A DNA stretch of 64,000 bases from Burkholderiales bacterium JOSHI_001 (GCA_000244995.1 CM001438.1:1542921-1606920), one strand, 5' to 3'; numbered from the stretch's first letter, positions 1-9,260 are shown. Numbers and translations are program-made. The notes: generated by a model from the sequence alone, not told the origin.

Positions 1-1
1 G

Positions 2-493
2 CGCATGCGTGACGTGGCCGCCGAGCAGGGCCTGGCCTACGAACCCGACCGTGCCGACAACGTGCACCGGCTGAACATGGGCGTGTTCCCGGCGGGGGCG
101 GACATCATTGCCAACCCCTACAACAAGATCCCCGGCTTCTCGGTGGGCGACGTGCACTTCGTGCCCGGCTTCCCGGTGATGGCCCACCCGATGATCGAAA
201 GCCTGCTGGACGGCCGCTACCGCGCGCTGCACGGCAGCGCGGTGCAGACCGAGCGCGCGGTCATCGTCTTCGGCGCCATGGAGGCCACGCTCACCCCGCT
301 GATGGAAGCGGTGGAAGCCGCGCACCCGCTGGTGAAGGTGTTCAGCCTGCCCAGCGTGGACCATCCCCAGTGGGGCCGCCACATCGACCTGGGCGTGAAA
401 GGCCCGGCCGACGCCAGCGCCGCAGCCTTCGCCCAGCTGCTGGCCGGCCTGCAGGCGCTGGGCGCCAAGCTGGGCCCTGAATCGGTGCGATGA
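2..493 (+). CDS. MoCF/CinA-type molybdopterin-binding domain protein, C-terminal part (partial)
   Basis: The frame is open from the left edge, so the true start lies outside the window; an internal ATG is at position 5. The visible 160-odd residues contain a stretch (IIANPYNKIPGFSVGDV) followed by HFVPGFPVMAHPM. This matches the pattern of MoCF_biosynth/CinA N-terminal domains, where a conserved 'N..GTAPGF' element precedes 'LPGVPSEM'. Members of this fold bind molybdopterin or hydrolyse nucleotide-sugar adducts. The stand-alone version without the CinA deamidase domain has no firm function, and nothing here decides its substrate. It ends about 250 bp before glnA and reads the same way; a separate nitrogen-type promoter lies between them, so co-transcription is not required. 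Confidence 0.7.
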   Translation, partial: RMRDVAAEQGLAYEPDRADNVHRLNMGVFPAGADIIANPYNKIPGFSVGDVHFVPGFPVMAHPMIESLLDGRYRALHGSAVQTERAVIVFGAMEATLTPLMEAVEAAHPLVKVFSLPSVDHPQWGRHIDLGVKGPADASAAAFAQLLAGLQALGAKLGPESVR

Positions 494-529
494 GGCGCAC
501 CCAAGCCAACCCACTTTGGTGCAATTGAT

Positions 530-546
530 CGCACTTTATTGGTGCG
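530..546 (+). promoter_or_regulatory. Candidate NtrC enhancer site upstream of glnA
   Basis: The sequence GCAC-N7-GTGC (531-545) fits the core of the NtrC consensus TGCACCA-N3-TGGTGCA. It sits roughly 95 bp upstream of the start point predicted from the sigma-54 element at 607-622, a normal distance for an NtrC enhancer. A second GTGC/GCAC pair in reversed arrangement lies just before it (519-534). This is inferred from pattern and position only. Confidence 0.5.
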
Positions 547-606
547 TTGCTGGGTGAGGGCGGCGCCCTGCGCCAGGGCAAGCGGCCCCGAAAGCGGCCC
601 CGAAGC

Positions 607-622
607 GGGCATGGATTCTGCT
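607..622 (+). promoter_or_regulatory. Candidate sigma-54 promoter of glnA
   Basis: GGGCATGGATTCTGCT has GG and GC separated by 10 bp, the defining spacing of the -24/-12 promoter. It matches 9 of the 12 informative positions of TGGCACR-N4-TTGCW. It would give a leader of about 110 nt before the glnA start. With the GCAC-N7-GTGC site upstream and ntrBC downstream, nitrogen-limited expression is the obvious reading, but it is untested. Confidence 0.5.
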
Positions 623-741
623 AAATTCCGGTGCGCTTCACGGCAGCCCCAGCCGGGCTTGCGCAGTGATCCGGCGCCGGATTTTTCTGTCTGAACGCCT
701 TCCCCCCCACAACTCCCCCCGTTCCCGCTAGGAGATCTTTG

Positions 742-2157
742 ATGGCCAAGACCGTCGCCGACGTGATGAAGATGGTGAAGGACAACGAAGTCAAGTTCGT
801 TGATTTCCGCTTCACCGACACCCGCGGCAAGGAACAACACGTTTCGGTGCCTGTTTCGCATTTCGACGAAGACAAGTTCACCTCCGGCCACGCCTTCGAC
901 GGCTCGTCGATCGCCGGCTGGAAGGGCATTGAAGCGTCCGACATGCTGCTGATGCCGGACCCGAACACGGCCAACATCGACCCCTTCTTCGAAGAACCCA
1001 CCATCATCCTGACCTGCGACGTGCTGGAGCCGGGTGACGGCAAGCCCTATGAGCGCGACCCGCGTTCGCTGGCCAAGCGCGCCGAGGCCTACCTGAAGGC
1101 CAGCGGCCTGGGCGACACCGCCTACTTCGGCCCGGAACCCGAGTTCTTCATCTTCGACCAGGTGCAGTGGAACGTGGACATGTCCGGCTGCTTCGTGAAG
1201 GTGGGCTCGGAAGAAGCCCCCTGGAGCAGCGGTGCCAGCTTCGAAGGCGGCAACATGGGCCACCGCCCCGGCGTGAAGGGCGGCTACTTCCCTGTGCCCC
1301 CGGTGGACGGCTTCCAGGACATGCGCTCGGAAATGTGCCTGCTGCTCGAACAAGTGGGCATCCCGGTGGAAGTGCACCACCACGAAGTGGCCGGCCAGGG
1401 CCAGAACGAGATCGGCACCAAGTTCAGCACCCTGGTGCAGCGCGCCGACTGGCTGCAACTGCAGAAGTACATCATCCACAACGTGGCCCATGCCTACGGC
1501 AAGACGGCCACCTTCATGCCCAAGCCCGTGGTCGGCGACAACGGCAGCGGCATGCACGTGCACCAGTCGATCTGGAAGGACGGCAAGAACCTGTTCGCCG
1601 GTGACGGCTACGGCGGCCTGAGCGAATTCGCGCTGTACTACATCGGCGGCATCATCAAGCATGCCCGCGCCCTGAACGCCATCACCAACCCCGGCACCAA
1701 CAGCTACAAGCGCCTGGTGCCCGGCTTCGAAGCCCCGGTGAAGCTGGCTTACTCGGCGCGCAACCGCTCGGCGTCCATCCGCATCCCCTTCGTGGCCAAC
1801 CCCAAGGGCCGCCGCATCGAGGCGCGTTTCCCGGACCCCCTGTGCAACCCCTACCTGGGCTTCAGCGCGCTGATGATGGCCGGCCTGGACGGCGTGGAAA
1901 ACAAGATCCACCCGGGCGAAGCCGCCACCAAGGACCTGTACCACCTGCCGCCGGAAGAAGACGCGAAGATCCCCACGGTGTGCCACAGCCTGGACCAGGC
2001 GCTGGACTACCTGGACAAGGGCCGCGCCTTCCTGACCAAGGGCGGTGTGTTCACCGACGCCTACATCGACGCCTACATCGAGCTGAAGATGAGCGAGGTC
2101 ACCAAGTTCCGCATGACCACGCACCCGCTGGAATTCGACATGTACTACAGCCTCTGA
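742..2157 (+). CDS. glnA: Type I glutamine synthetase
   Basis: Makes glutamine from glutamate, ammonia and ATP as a cytoplasmic dodecamer, the main route of ammonium assimilation. The 471-residue product has the usual GSI-beta length and motifs: the DGSSIAGW loop near residue 55, the ATP/metal-binding segment with [10 protein letters not shown], and the adenylylation loop DLYHLPPEE in which Tyr400 is the expected AMP-accepting residue. The start is the ATG at 742 because GGAGA at 731-735 is spaced 6 nt before it; a TTG one codon upstream is less likely. Followed by a strong terminator and then the ntrB/ntrC regulators. Expected control is by NtrC/sigma-54 transcriptionally and by GlnE adenylylation post-translationally. 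Confidence 0.97.
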   Translation: MAKTVADVMKMVKDNEVKFVDFRFTDTRGKEQHVSVPVSHFDEDKFTSGHAFDGSSIAGWKGIEASDMLLMPDPNTANIDPFFEEPTIILTCDVLEPGDGKPYERDPRSLAKRAEAYLKASGLGDTAYFGPEPEFFIFDQVQWNVDMSGCFVKVGSEEAPWSSGASFEGGNMGHRPGVKGGYFPVPPVDGFQDMRSEMCLLLEQVGIPVEVHHHEVAGQGQNEIGTKFSTLVQRADWLQLQKYIIHNVAHAYGKTATFMPKPVVGDNGSGMHVHQSIWKDGKNLFAGDGYGGLSEFALYYIGGIIKHARALNAITNPGTNSYKRLVPGFEAPVKLAYSARNRSASIRIPFVANPKGRRIEARFPDPLCNPYLGFSALMMAGLDGVENKIHPGEAATKDLYHLPPEEDAKIPTVCHSLDQALDYLDKGRAFLTKGGVFTDAYIDAYIELKMSEVTKFRMTTHPLEFDMYYSL

Positions 2158-2183
2158 CGAATTCCCGCTTTCATGCGTTAAGG

Positions 2184-2210
2184 GGGGCGGCCTGCGGGCC
2201 GCCCCTTTTT
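2184..2210 (+). terminator. Rho-independent terminator after glnA
   Basis: A perfect 9-bp GC stem (2184-2192 with 2197-2205), a TGCG loop and a run of five T. It lies 26 nt past the glnA stop, so glnA is probably a separate transcript from the downstream genes. Confidence 0.9.
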
Positions 2211-2265
2211 CCTTCCGGGCGAGAATCAACCCCAACGGCCGCCCCGCGGCCCCGAGGAACCTTGG

Positions 2266-2841
2266 ATGCGTGTCTTGACCGTTGCTTGTGCGTGCCTGGC
2301 CCTGGCGCCGGTGTCGCCGCTGCGGGCCCAGGCCCCGGCCCCGGCGCCCGTGCTGTCGCCCGCACCGGCCACCGGCTCGAACGCGGTGTTCCGATGTCCG
2401 GGGCCGCCGGTGCTCTACACCGATGCCATCACCCCGCAGGAAGCCAAGGACCGCGGCTGCCGCACCATCGACGGCGCCCCCATCACCATCATGCAGGCCC
2501 CCAAGCCGCGCCCGCGCCCGGTGGCGGGCAATGGCAATGGCGCGTCGGCGCCTCGGCCGCCGTCGCCCGGCGCGTCCCAGGGTGACCTGAAGGTGGACCC
2601 GCAGGCCCAGCGCCAGCGCGACAGCGACGCCCGCCGCATCCTGGAAGCCGAGTTGCGGCGCGAGGAAGAGCGCCTGGCCGCGCTGCAGCGCGACTACAAC
2701 GGCGGCAACCCCGAGCGCCGCGGCGAAGAGCAGAACTACGCGCGCTACCAGGAGCGCGTGAACGAGATGAAGTCCGGCATTGCGCGCAAGGAAAGCGACA
2801 TCGCCGCCATCAAGCGCGAACTGGCCAAGCTGCCACAGTGA
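2266..2841 (+). CDS. Exported DUF4124-like protein with C-terminal coiled coil
   Basis: A 191-residue protein with an N-terminal signal peptide ending at an Ala-Gln-Ala site near residue 23. It continues with a short domain containing FRCPGPPVLYTDAI and a second cysteine (DRGCRTI), resembling DUF4124 modules of periplasmic proteins. A Pro/Ala/Asn linker follows, then a charged helix (about residues 125-190) with heptad-like Glu/Arg/Leu spacing typical of a coiled coil. The function is unknown. Its stop codon overlaps the GTG start of ntrB (GTGA), so it is the first gene of an ntrBC transcript; proteins of this sort are common at this position in Burkholderiales. Confidence 0.8.
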   Translation: MRVLTVACACLALAPVSPLRAQAPAPAPVLSPAPATGSNAVFRCPGPPVLYTDAITPQEAKDRGCRTIDGAPITIMQAPKPRPRPVAGNGNGASAPRPPSPGASQGDLKVDPQAQRQRDSDARRILEAELRREEERLAALQRDYNGGNPERRGEEQNYARYQERVNEMKSGIARKESDIAAIKRELAKLPQ

Positions 2842-3929
2842 ACCTGCGACGCTCCGGCGACCCCGAACCGCGTTACGAGGCCTTCGACCTGCTGGCCACC
2901 ATGGTGGCCCTGGTGCGGCCCGACGGCAGCTTGCTGTTCGCCAATGCCATGCTGGAAAACGTGGTGGGCCTGTCGCGCCGCACCCTGATGCGCGGCAGCC
3001 TGCTGGACTGGTTCTCGCAGGGGCACCTGCAACTGGCTGAAACCCTGGCGGCGGTGGCCAGCAACGAGATCTCCACCGGCCGCTTTGAAGCCGTGATGCG
3101 CCGCGCCCCTGTGGCGGCCAGCGAACTGTTGCCGGTGCATGTGATCGTGACGCAGATCGACCACCGCAGCGACCGCGTGCTGGTGGAGATGCTGGAAGTG
3201 GAACAGCAGACGCGCCAGGACCGCGACGAACACGCCCACAACCTGGTGCAGGCCAACAAGGAACTCATCCGCAACCTGGCGCACGAGATCAAGAACCCGC
3301 TGGGCGGCATCCGTGGCGCGGCCCAGTTGCTGGGCATGGAAGTCAATTCGCGCGAACTGACCGAGTACACCCAGGTCATCATCCACGAGGCCGACCGCCT
3401 GCAGGCCCTGGTGGACCGCCTGCTGGCCCCGCACCGCAAGCCGCACGTCGTGAGCGATGTCAACATCCACGAAGTGTGCGAGCGGGTGCGCTCGCTCATC
3501 CTGGCCGAGTTCCCACGGGGCCTGGCCGTCAAGCGCGACTACGACACCAGCATCCCCGAATTCCGCGGCGACCGCGAGCAGCTCATCCAGGCGGTGCTGA
3601 ACATCGCCCACAACGCCGCCCAGGCCTTGACCGAACGCATGGTCGACGGCGACGCCCAAATCGTGCTCCGCACGCGGGTGGGCCGCCAGGTCACGATCGG
3701 TAAGCACCGCTTTCTACTGGCACTGGACTTGCATATCGAAGACAACGGACCGGGTGTGCCCGAGGACATCCGCGATCGCATCTTCTACCCACTGGTGTCG
3801 GGGCGCGATGGCGGGTCTGGCCTGGGGCTCACGCTGGCGCAGACTTTCGTGCAGCAACACCAGGGCATGATCGAGTGCGACAGCCGACCCGGCCGCACGG
3901 TATTTCGCATCGTCATCCCGCTGCCATAG
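2838..3929 (+). CDS. ntrB: Nitrogen regulation sensor histidine kinase NtrB
   Basis: Phosphorylates and dephosphorylates NtrC according to nitrogen status signalled by PII. The 363-residue protein has an N-terminal PAS domain (about 10-120), a dimerisation/phosphoacceptor helix with His149 in LAHEIKNPLGG, and an ATPase domain with an N box (NIAHNAAQAL), DNGPGVP and a G box (GGSGLGLTLAQ). It has no membrane segments, as expected for cytoplasmic NtrB. The start is GTG 2838, overlapping the preceding stop, giving the usual NtrB length. The response regulator gene follows 44 bp downstream. Confidence 0.95.
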   Translation: MNLRRSGDPEPRYEAFDLLATMVALVRPDGSLLFANAMLENVVGLSRRTLMRGSLLDWFSQGHLQLAETLAAVASNEISTGRFEAVMRRAPVAASELLPVHVIVTQIDHRSDRVLVEMLEVEQQTRQDRDEHAHNLVQANKELIRNLAHEIKNPLGGIRGAAQLLGMEVNSRELTEYTQVIIHEADRLQALVDRLLAPHRKPHVVSDVNIHEVCERVRSLILAEFPRGLAVKRDYDTSIPEFRGDREQLIQAVLNIAHNAAQALTERMVDGDAQIVLRTRVGRQVTIGKHRFLLALDLHIEDNGPGVPEDIRDRIFYPLVSGRDGGSGLGLTLAQTFVQQHQGMIECDSRPGRTVFRIVIPLP

Positions 3930-3973
3930 TTTGCTGGCAGCCGCACTGAGTCAAGAAACAAGGCCGCTGCCGC

Positions 3974-5476
3974 ATGAAACCCATCTGGATCGTTGACGAC
4001 GACCAATCCATCCGCTTTGTGCTGGAAAAGGCGCTGGCGCGCGAGCAGTTCGCGGTGCGCAGCTTTGCCAGCCCGCGCGAGGTGCTCGCTGCGCTGGTGG
4101 ACGATGAACCCCAGGTGCTGGTGAGCGACATCCGCATGCCTGGCGGGTCGGGCATCGACCTGCTGGCCAAGGTGAAGGAAAAGCTGCCCGGCCTGCCGGT
4201 CATCATCATGACCGCCTATTCCGACCTGGACAGCGCGGTGTCGGCCTTCCAGGGCGGTGCCTTCGAGTACCTGCCCAAGCCCTTCGACCTGCCGCGTGCG
4301 GTGGACCTGATCCGCCGCGCGGTGGAAGAAAGCCTGCGCGAGGACGTGCGCGATGTGGGCACCGCCGAGATGCCTGAGATGCTGGGCCAGGCCCCGGCGA
4401 TGCAGGACGTGTTCCGCGCCATCGGGCGCCTGTCCCAAAGCAACGTCACCGTGCTGATAACGGGTGAGTCCGGCTCGGGCAAGGAACTGGTGGCGCGCGC
4501 GCTGCACAAGCACAGCCCGCGGGCCACCGGGCCCTTCATCGCCATCAACACCGCGGCCATCCCCAAGGATCTGCTGGAAAGCGAACTGTTCGGGCATGAG
4601 CGCGGCGCCTTCACCGGTGCGCAGACCACGCGCCGCGGGCGCTTCGAGCAGGCCGACGGCGGCACGCTGTTCCTGGATGAAATCGGCGACATGCCGTTTG
4701 ACCTGCAAACACGGCTGTTGCGCGTGCTGTCGGACGGCCAGTTCTACCGGGTGGGCGGCCACCAGCCGCTGAAGGCCAATGTGCGCGTCATCGCCGCCAC
4801 CCACCAGAACCTGGAATTGCGGGTCAAGGACGGCGCCTTCCGCGAAGACCTGTTCCACCGCCTGAACGTCATCCGCCTGCGCCTGCCGGCGCTGCGCGAG
4901 CGGCGCGAGGACATCCCGGCGCTGACCCGCTTCTTCCTGGCCAAGAGCGCCAAGGAACTCGGCGTGGAGGCCAAGCGCATCACCGACGCGGCGCTGGCAC
5001 GGCTGACCGAGTTCGATTTCCCCGGCAACGTGCGCCAGCTGGAAAACCTGTGCCACTGGATCACGGTGATGGCGCCGGCCCAGGTGATCGAGCCCAAGGA
5101 CCTGCCGCCCGAACTGCTGGCGGGCCATGCCGCGACCATGGTGCCGGATGTTGCCGCCGTGCAACTGACGCCGACCGCGATGCATTCGGCGACGCCTTCC
5201 TTCCAGAGCGCGCCGCTGTCGCCCGCGCCTGCGCCCGTGGCGGCGCCGTCCCTGGTGGGCGCCGGTTGGCTGCACGACCTGGAACTGGAGGCACGGCGGC
5301 TGCTGGACAGCGGCGTGCCCGAGGTCTGGGACACGCTGACCAAGCAGTTCGAGGGCCAGCTCATCCACACCGCGCTGGACATCACGCGGGGGCGCCGCAT
5401 CGAAGCCGCCCACCGCCTGGGCATAGGGCGCAACACCATCACGCGCAAGATCCAGGAGCTGGGGCTGGACGACTGA
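3974..5476 (+). CDS. ntrC: Nitrogen regulation response regulator NtrC
   Basis: An enhancer-binding protein that activates sigma-54 promoters of nitrogen genes. The 500-residue product has a receiver domain with phosphoacceptor Asp52 in VSDIRMPGG, an AAA+ domain with Walker A GESGSGKE, the sigma-54-contacting GAFTGA loop at 211-216 and Walker B (GGTLFLDEIGD). A Fis-type helix-turn-helix sits at the very C-terminus (about 460-500). A roughly 50-residue Ala/Pro/Thr-rich linker before the DNA-binding part is longer than in enterobacteria. It forms an operon with ntrB, and a plausible binding site lies in front of glnA at 530-546. Confidence 0.95.
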   Translation: MKPIWIVDDDQSIRFVLEKALAREQFAVRSFASPREVLAALVDDEPQVLVSDIRMPGGSGIDLLAKVKEKLPGLPVIIMTAYSDLDSAVSAFQGGAFEYLPKPFDLPRAVDLIRRAVEESLREDVRDVGTAEMPEMLGQAPAMQDVFRAIGRLSQSNVTVLITGESGSGKELVARALHKHSPRATGPFIAINTAAIPKDLLESELFGHERGAFTGAQTTRRGRFEQADGGTLFLDEIGDMPFDLQTRLLRVLSDGQFYRVGGHQPLKANVRVIAATHQNLELRVKDGAFREDLFHRLNVIRLRLPALRERREDIPALTRFFLAKSAKELGVEAKRITDAALARLTEFDFPGNVRQLENLCHWITVMAPAQVIEPKDLPPELLAGHAATMVPDVAAVQLTPTAMHSATPSFQSAPLSPAPAPVAAPSLVGAGWLHDLELEARRLLDSGVPEVWDTLTKQFEGQLIHTALDITRGRRIEAAHRLGIGRNTITRKIQELGLDD

Positions 5477-5564
5477 CGCCGGCAACTGGCGCGGCCGCCT
5501 CCACCGTGGCCGCAGCTTGCGCTGGGTGGGGTGCCGCGTCCTTGGCGGGCACTAGAGTGGGTTC

Positions 5565-7562
5565 ATGTTGAACGCAGAACCTGCGGGCCTGAACCTGTCC
5601 GCTCTGGATGCCCGGCAACTGCGGCGTTGGTTTGAACTGGATCTGGATCTGGTTGGCCGGGTGGTGCCGGTCGACCCGCTGCCCGTGTACCAACAAGCCC
5701 AGGCCGACGACCGCCCCGACTGGGCCGCCGCAGCCGTGGTGCTGGCGGTCGGGCTGATCTTCTCCGAGGGCCGGCATTTCGACCGCCTGGACGGTTGGAC
5801 GGAACGCGCCAACGGCCTGCTGGCAGGCGGGCGGCTGTCGTCGGTGGCGAAGGCCGCACTGGGTGTGGCGCGCCTGCTGGCCGGGCTGATCGGGCCGGCG
5901 GCGCTGCGCCAGGTGCAGTCGCAGGCGGCGCAGACCTCGGCCGCCGTGCTGGAAAGCGAGTCCGATCCACTGCAGTTGTACTTTGCCGCCATCCACAGCC
6001 ATGCCTTGCTGATGGCCGGGGACATGGAGCCTGCCCGCCAGTGCATCCAGGACGCGCTGCACCTGGCCAGCGCGGCGCCGGGTGCGGTGCTGCCGCGCTT
6101 GTACCTGGCCGGCGCCGACGGCATGCTGGACGCCCTGGCGGGCGACGGTCGGCGTGGCGACGTGTTGTTGCGCGGCATCCTGGAACACCCGCTGGCGCCA
6201 CGCTTGCCGCCGGTCATGCTGACCATGGCGCGGGCGCACCGGCTGCTGTGCCTGGCGAAATGGGCCAACGCCGAGCAGCTGGACGCCGAGGCCGAATTGC
6301 TGCGCTGCGCCGTGATTCCGGCGCACAACGCCTACCAACGCAGCTACCTGCACTTTTCGCTGGGTGTGGCTGCGCTGTGGCGCGGGCAGCCCGCGCAGGC
6401 GCTGGCCCACGCCGGTACGGCCATCGAGCATGGCCGCCTGGCACGCAGCGGGTCGGCCGAGTTGGTGCCCGCGCTGCTGCAATTGCAGGCCCTGGTGGAT
6501 CTGGGCCGGCATGAGCAGGCGCAGGCCTGCCACACCGAGCACCTGGCTGCCTGGCAAGACCATGGCATGGTGGCGTTGGAGGTCAGCGCCTGGGTGGAAG
6601 TGGCGCGCTCGCGCCTTCGGCACGGTTCGCCCGAAGGCGCCAGGCGCGCGCTGCACGCCGCCATCAACGCCTGGCCGACCGGCCAGCCGCTGTGTGACTT
6701 GAACCGGCCGGCCGGCCTGGCCGAACGTTTGCGCGCGCAACTGCTGCCGCCGCGCTCGCTGCCCGTGGAGGGTGACCATCAGGATCTGCCGGTTCGCGTG
6801 GGCATGCTGGGACCATTGGCCTTGCAGGTCGGGCCGCGTTTGCTCACCGACCGCGAATGGCGCGGCCGGCGCAGCAAGGCGCTGCTGAAGGCACTGGTGG
6901 TGCTGGGCGGCCACAAGGTTCCTGCCGACGCCTTGTGCGATCTGCTGTGGCCCGACGCCGATGGCGGCCAGGCCCGGCAGAACCTGAAGGTGGCGCTGTG
7001 GCGGCTGCGGCGTGCCGGCCTGGCGCGCACGCCCGGTGCGGCCGAGCCGCCGGCCTGGGTGGTGATGCGCCATGGCGAGGTCTCCCTGGTGCGCGCGCTG
7101 TGCCAGGTGGATGCCCTGCAGTTCCTGGACACCCCGGACGACCCTGACACCTCGGCCGGCCACGCTGCGCTGGCGCTGTACTGCGACGACTTCCTGGCCG
7201 GCGATGACAGCCTGCCCTGGTTGGCGCCGTTCCGCCAGCGCCTGCGGGCCCGCTACCGGGCGCTGGTGTGCCAGTTGGCCGGGCGGGACGACAACAGCGC
7301 GCAGCAGTCGGTTGCCCTGCGGGCCCGGCTGGAGGCCATCACCGCGGCGGACCCGCTGGACGAACCCAGCCACGAAGCCCTGATGCGCCTGTGCCTGCGT
7401 GCGGGTTGGCCGGCGCAGGCCGTGCGCGCCTACCAACGTCTTGAACACCAACTGCGTCTTCACCTGGGCGCCCGGCCGGGGCGTGCCTTGTCACTCCTGC
7501 TCGGCGAGGCCACCGCCGCTGCCGACGACACCGACAGCCCGCCGACCCAGGCCCATCGGTAA
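5565..7562 (+). CDS. BTAD (SARP-like) transcriptional regulator with TPR-like N-terminus
   Basis: A 665-residue regulator. Roughly the first 390 residues are alpha-helical, Ala/Leu-rich and TPR-like. From about 405 a winged-helix domain (MLGPLALQVGPRLL, then WRGRRSKALLKALVVLGG) is followed by a bacterial transcriptional activator (BTAD) domain with repeated helices to the end. In SARP/AfsR-type regulators these two modules occur in the same order but at the N-terminus, so this is the reversed layout often seen in Proteobacteria. No nucleotide-binding or sensor domain is visible. Targets are unknown. Perfect direct repeats at its stop codon, just before a lipoprotein gene, could be a binding site. 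The start is ATG 5565, with only a weak ribosome site. Confidence 0.8.
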   Translation: MLNAEPAGLNLSALDARQLRRWFELDLDLVGRVVPVDPLPVYQQAQADDRPDWAAAAVVLAVGLIFSEGRHFDRLDGWTERANGLLAGGRLSSVAKAALGVARLLAGLIGPAALRQVQSQAAQTSAAVLESESDPLQLYFAAIHSHALLMAGDMEPARQCIQDALHLASAAPGAVLPRLYLAGADGMLDALAGDGRRGDVLLRGILEHPLAPRLPPVMLTMARAHRLLCLAKWANAEQLDAEAELLRCAVIPAHNAYQRSYLHFSLGVAALWRGQPAQALAHAGTAIEHGRLARSGSAELVPALLQLQALVDLGRHEQAQACHTEHLAAWQDHGMVALEVSAWVEVARSRLRHGSPEGARRALHAAINAWPTGQPLCDLNRPAGLAERLRAQLLPPRSLPVEGDHQDLPVRVGMLGPLALQVGPRLLTDREWRGRRSKALLKALVVLGGHKVPADALCDLLWPDADGGQARQNLKVALWRLRRAGLARTPGAAEPPAWVVMRHGEVSLVRALCQVDALQFLDTPDDPDTSAGHAALALYCDDFLAGDDSLPWLAPFRQRLRARYRALVCQLAGRDDNSAQQSVALRARLEAITAADPLDEPSHEALMRLCLRAGWPAQAVRAYQRLEHQLRLHLGARPGRALSLLLGEATAAADDTDSPPTQAHR

Positions 7563-7577
7563 CCGGCGCGGTAACCG
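7557..7577 (+). repeat. Direct repeat CGGTAACCG x2, candidate regulator site
   Basis: CGGTAACCG occurs at 7557-7565 and 7569-7577, a 12-bp period; each copy is itself a 4+1+4 palindrome. It overlaps the stop codon of the BTAD regulator and lies about 140 bp upstream of the lipoprotein gene. SARP-class regulators bind short direct repeats spaced about one helical turn apart, so this is a reasonable but unproven operator. Confidence 0.35.
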
Positions 7578-7715
7578 CCGCGGTGTCCACACCGCAACCT
7601 GGTGCTGCCAAGAATGACCGCATCCCGATGGGTCTGCACGACCTGGACCCGGAAGGAAGCGGCCAAAGGCGTGGGCCGACACTCTTTCGCGCCCTGGATC
7701 CATGGAGGACCGATC

Positions 7716-8459
7716 ATGTTGAAGATGAAGTTGACGCTGTTGACGCTGGCCTGCACCGCCTTTGTGGCGGCCTGTGGCGGCGGAGGCGGGGACGAAACGC
7801 CGGCGGCGCCGGATGACGCGGTGGTGGGACTGTGGAGCGGCAGCGTCAGCACGGGCGCAAGCTTGAACGGTGTGGTGCTGCCCGACGGAGCCTATTGGTT
7901 CATCTATTCCGGCGCCGGCGATTCGCCGGGTTTGCTGCAAGGCGGCTTCTCCACCAGCGCCGGCAGCTTCACGTTGCCCAACGCGATGAATTACAACGCC
8001 GGCCTGGCCGCTCCGCTGGCTTTCACGGCCAGCGGCAGCTACAGCGCCAGTGCCATCAGTGGCCGCACCAGTTACAGCAACGGCAACACCGACACCTTCC
8101 AGATCAGCCGCCAGGCCGGCTATGACACGCCCACCACGCTGGCGTCGCTGCAGGGCAGCTGGCGGGGCACGCTGGGCATGGTGAACGGCTCGATCGCGGT
8201 CACCATCGCCGTGGCTGCCGACGGCAGCTTCACCGGCAGTGAAACCGAGGGCTGTCGCTTCAGCGGCCGTTTCAGCCTGCGGCCAGAGGCCAAGGCCCCG
8301 GTGTCGCTGACGCTGACGCTGAACCCCGCCTTCTGTGACACAGGCGACACCGTCACCGGCGTGGCCTTGCCTTGGTCGTCCGGCACCCAACTCGTGCTGG
8401 GGGCGCAGCTGCCCGGGCGCGGCAACGCGGTCTTCGGCGCGCTGAGCCGCAACGTGTGA
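7716..8459 (+). CDS. Predicted lipoprotein of unknown function
   Basis: A 247-residue protein with a short basic N-terminus, a hydrophobic stretch and a lipobox (FVAAC) at about residues 17-21, followed by a Gly-rich spacer; it should be lipidated and envelope-anchored. The mature part is rich in Ser, Thr and Gly with repeated beta-strand-like segments and two late cysteines. I recognise no family. ATG 7716 is chosen because GGAGGA at 7704-7709 precedes it and because only this start gives a signal peptide; the frame stays open to the left. It probably depends on the neighbouring BTAD regulator, to judge from position only. Confidence 0.7.
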   Translation: MLKMKLTLLTLACTAFVAACGGGGGDETPAAPDDAVVGLWSGSVSTGASLNGVVLPDGAYWFIYSGAGDSPGLLQGGFSTSAGSFTLPNAMNYNAGLAAPLAFTASGSYSASAISGRTSYSNGNTDTFQISRQAGYDTPTTLASLQGSWRGTLGMVNGSIAVTIAVAADGSFTGSETEGCRFSGRFSLRPEAKAPVSLTLTLNPAFCDTGDTVTGVALPWSSGTQLVLGAQLPGRGNAVFGALSRNV

Positions 8460-8486
8460 AACGGCGGCACGCGCCGGTTGGTGGGT

Positions 8487-9260
8487 CTACGGGCCGATCT
8501 CCACCACCACCGGCGCGTGGTCGCTGGGCCGCTCCAGCTTGCGCGGTGCCTTGTCGATGACGCAGGCCTGCACGCGGCCCTTCAGCGCCGCGCTGACCAG
8601 GATGTGGTCGATGCGCAGCCCCTGGTTCTTGCGGAAGGCCAGGTTGCGGTAGTCCCACCAACTCCAGCTTTTCGGCGGCTGCTCGAACAGGCGGAAGGCG
8701 TCGACGAGGCCCAGGCCCAGCAGGGCCTGGAAGTGCGCGCGCTCCTCGGGCGTGCAATGGATCTGCCCGGCCCAGGCCACCGGGTCGTACACGTCGCGGT
8801 CCTCGGGGGCGATGTTGAAGTCGCCCATCAGCACCAGCTGTTCGTGCTGCTGCAATTCAGTGGCCAGCCAGTCCTGCAGCGCCTGCAGCCACTTCATCTT
8901 GTAGACGAATTTGTCACTGTCGGGGGCCTGGCCGTTGGGAAAGTAGCCGCCCACCACCCGCAGGCCGTTCACGCTGCCGGCGATCACGCGGGCCTGCTCG
9001 TCGGCAAAGCCCGGGATGTTCTTCACCACACCGTCCACGGCCGTGCCGGCGCGGGTGAGCAGGGCCACGCCGTTGTAGGTTTTCTGGCCAAACCACACCG
9101 CCTGCCAGCCGGCCGCGGCCAGTTCGGCCTGCGGGAACTTGTCGTCGGTCAGCTTGGTTTCCTGCAGCACCAGCGCGTCGGGCTGTTGGGTGGCCAGCCA
9201 GTCCAGCAGGTGCGGCAGGCGCACGTTCAGGGAATTCACGTTCCAGGTGGCGAGCTTCAA
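8487..9260 (-). CDS. xth: Exodeoxyribonuclease III
   Basis: An apurinic/apyrimidinic endonuclease and 3'-5' exonuclease of base excision repair. The 257-residue product starts with MKLATWNVNSLNVRL, the conserved EEP-family start. It keeps the metal-binding Glu in LQETKL, the catalytic GDFNIAP segment, RIDHILVS and the terminal SDHAPVVVEI with the active-site Asp-His pair. The length is normal for the family. It is convergent with the upstream lipoprotein gene and 142 bp from the next gene, with no sign of an operon. Confidence 0.95.
   Translation of the reverse strand: MKLATWNVNSLNVRLPHLLDWLATQQPDALVLQETKLTDDKFPQAELAAAGWQAVWFGQKTYNGVALLTRAGTAVDGVVKNIPGFADEQARVIAGSVNGLRVVGGYFPNGQAPDSDKFVYKMKWLQALQDWLATELQQHEQLVLMGDFNIAPEDRDVYDPVAWAGQIHCTPEERAHFQALLGLGLVDAFRLFEQPPKSWSWWDYRNLAFRKNQGLRIDHILVSAALKGRVQACVIDKAPRKLERPSDHAPVVVEIGP

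Noticed and set aside
217-2235. Very long open frame antisense to glnA (and similar ones at 25333-27336 plus strand, 39321-41324 plus strand and 61343-62836 minus strand)
   Set aside because: High GC at third codon positions of the true genes removes stops on the opposite strand. The translations are rich in Arg, His and Gln without family features, and real genes occupy the other strand.
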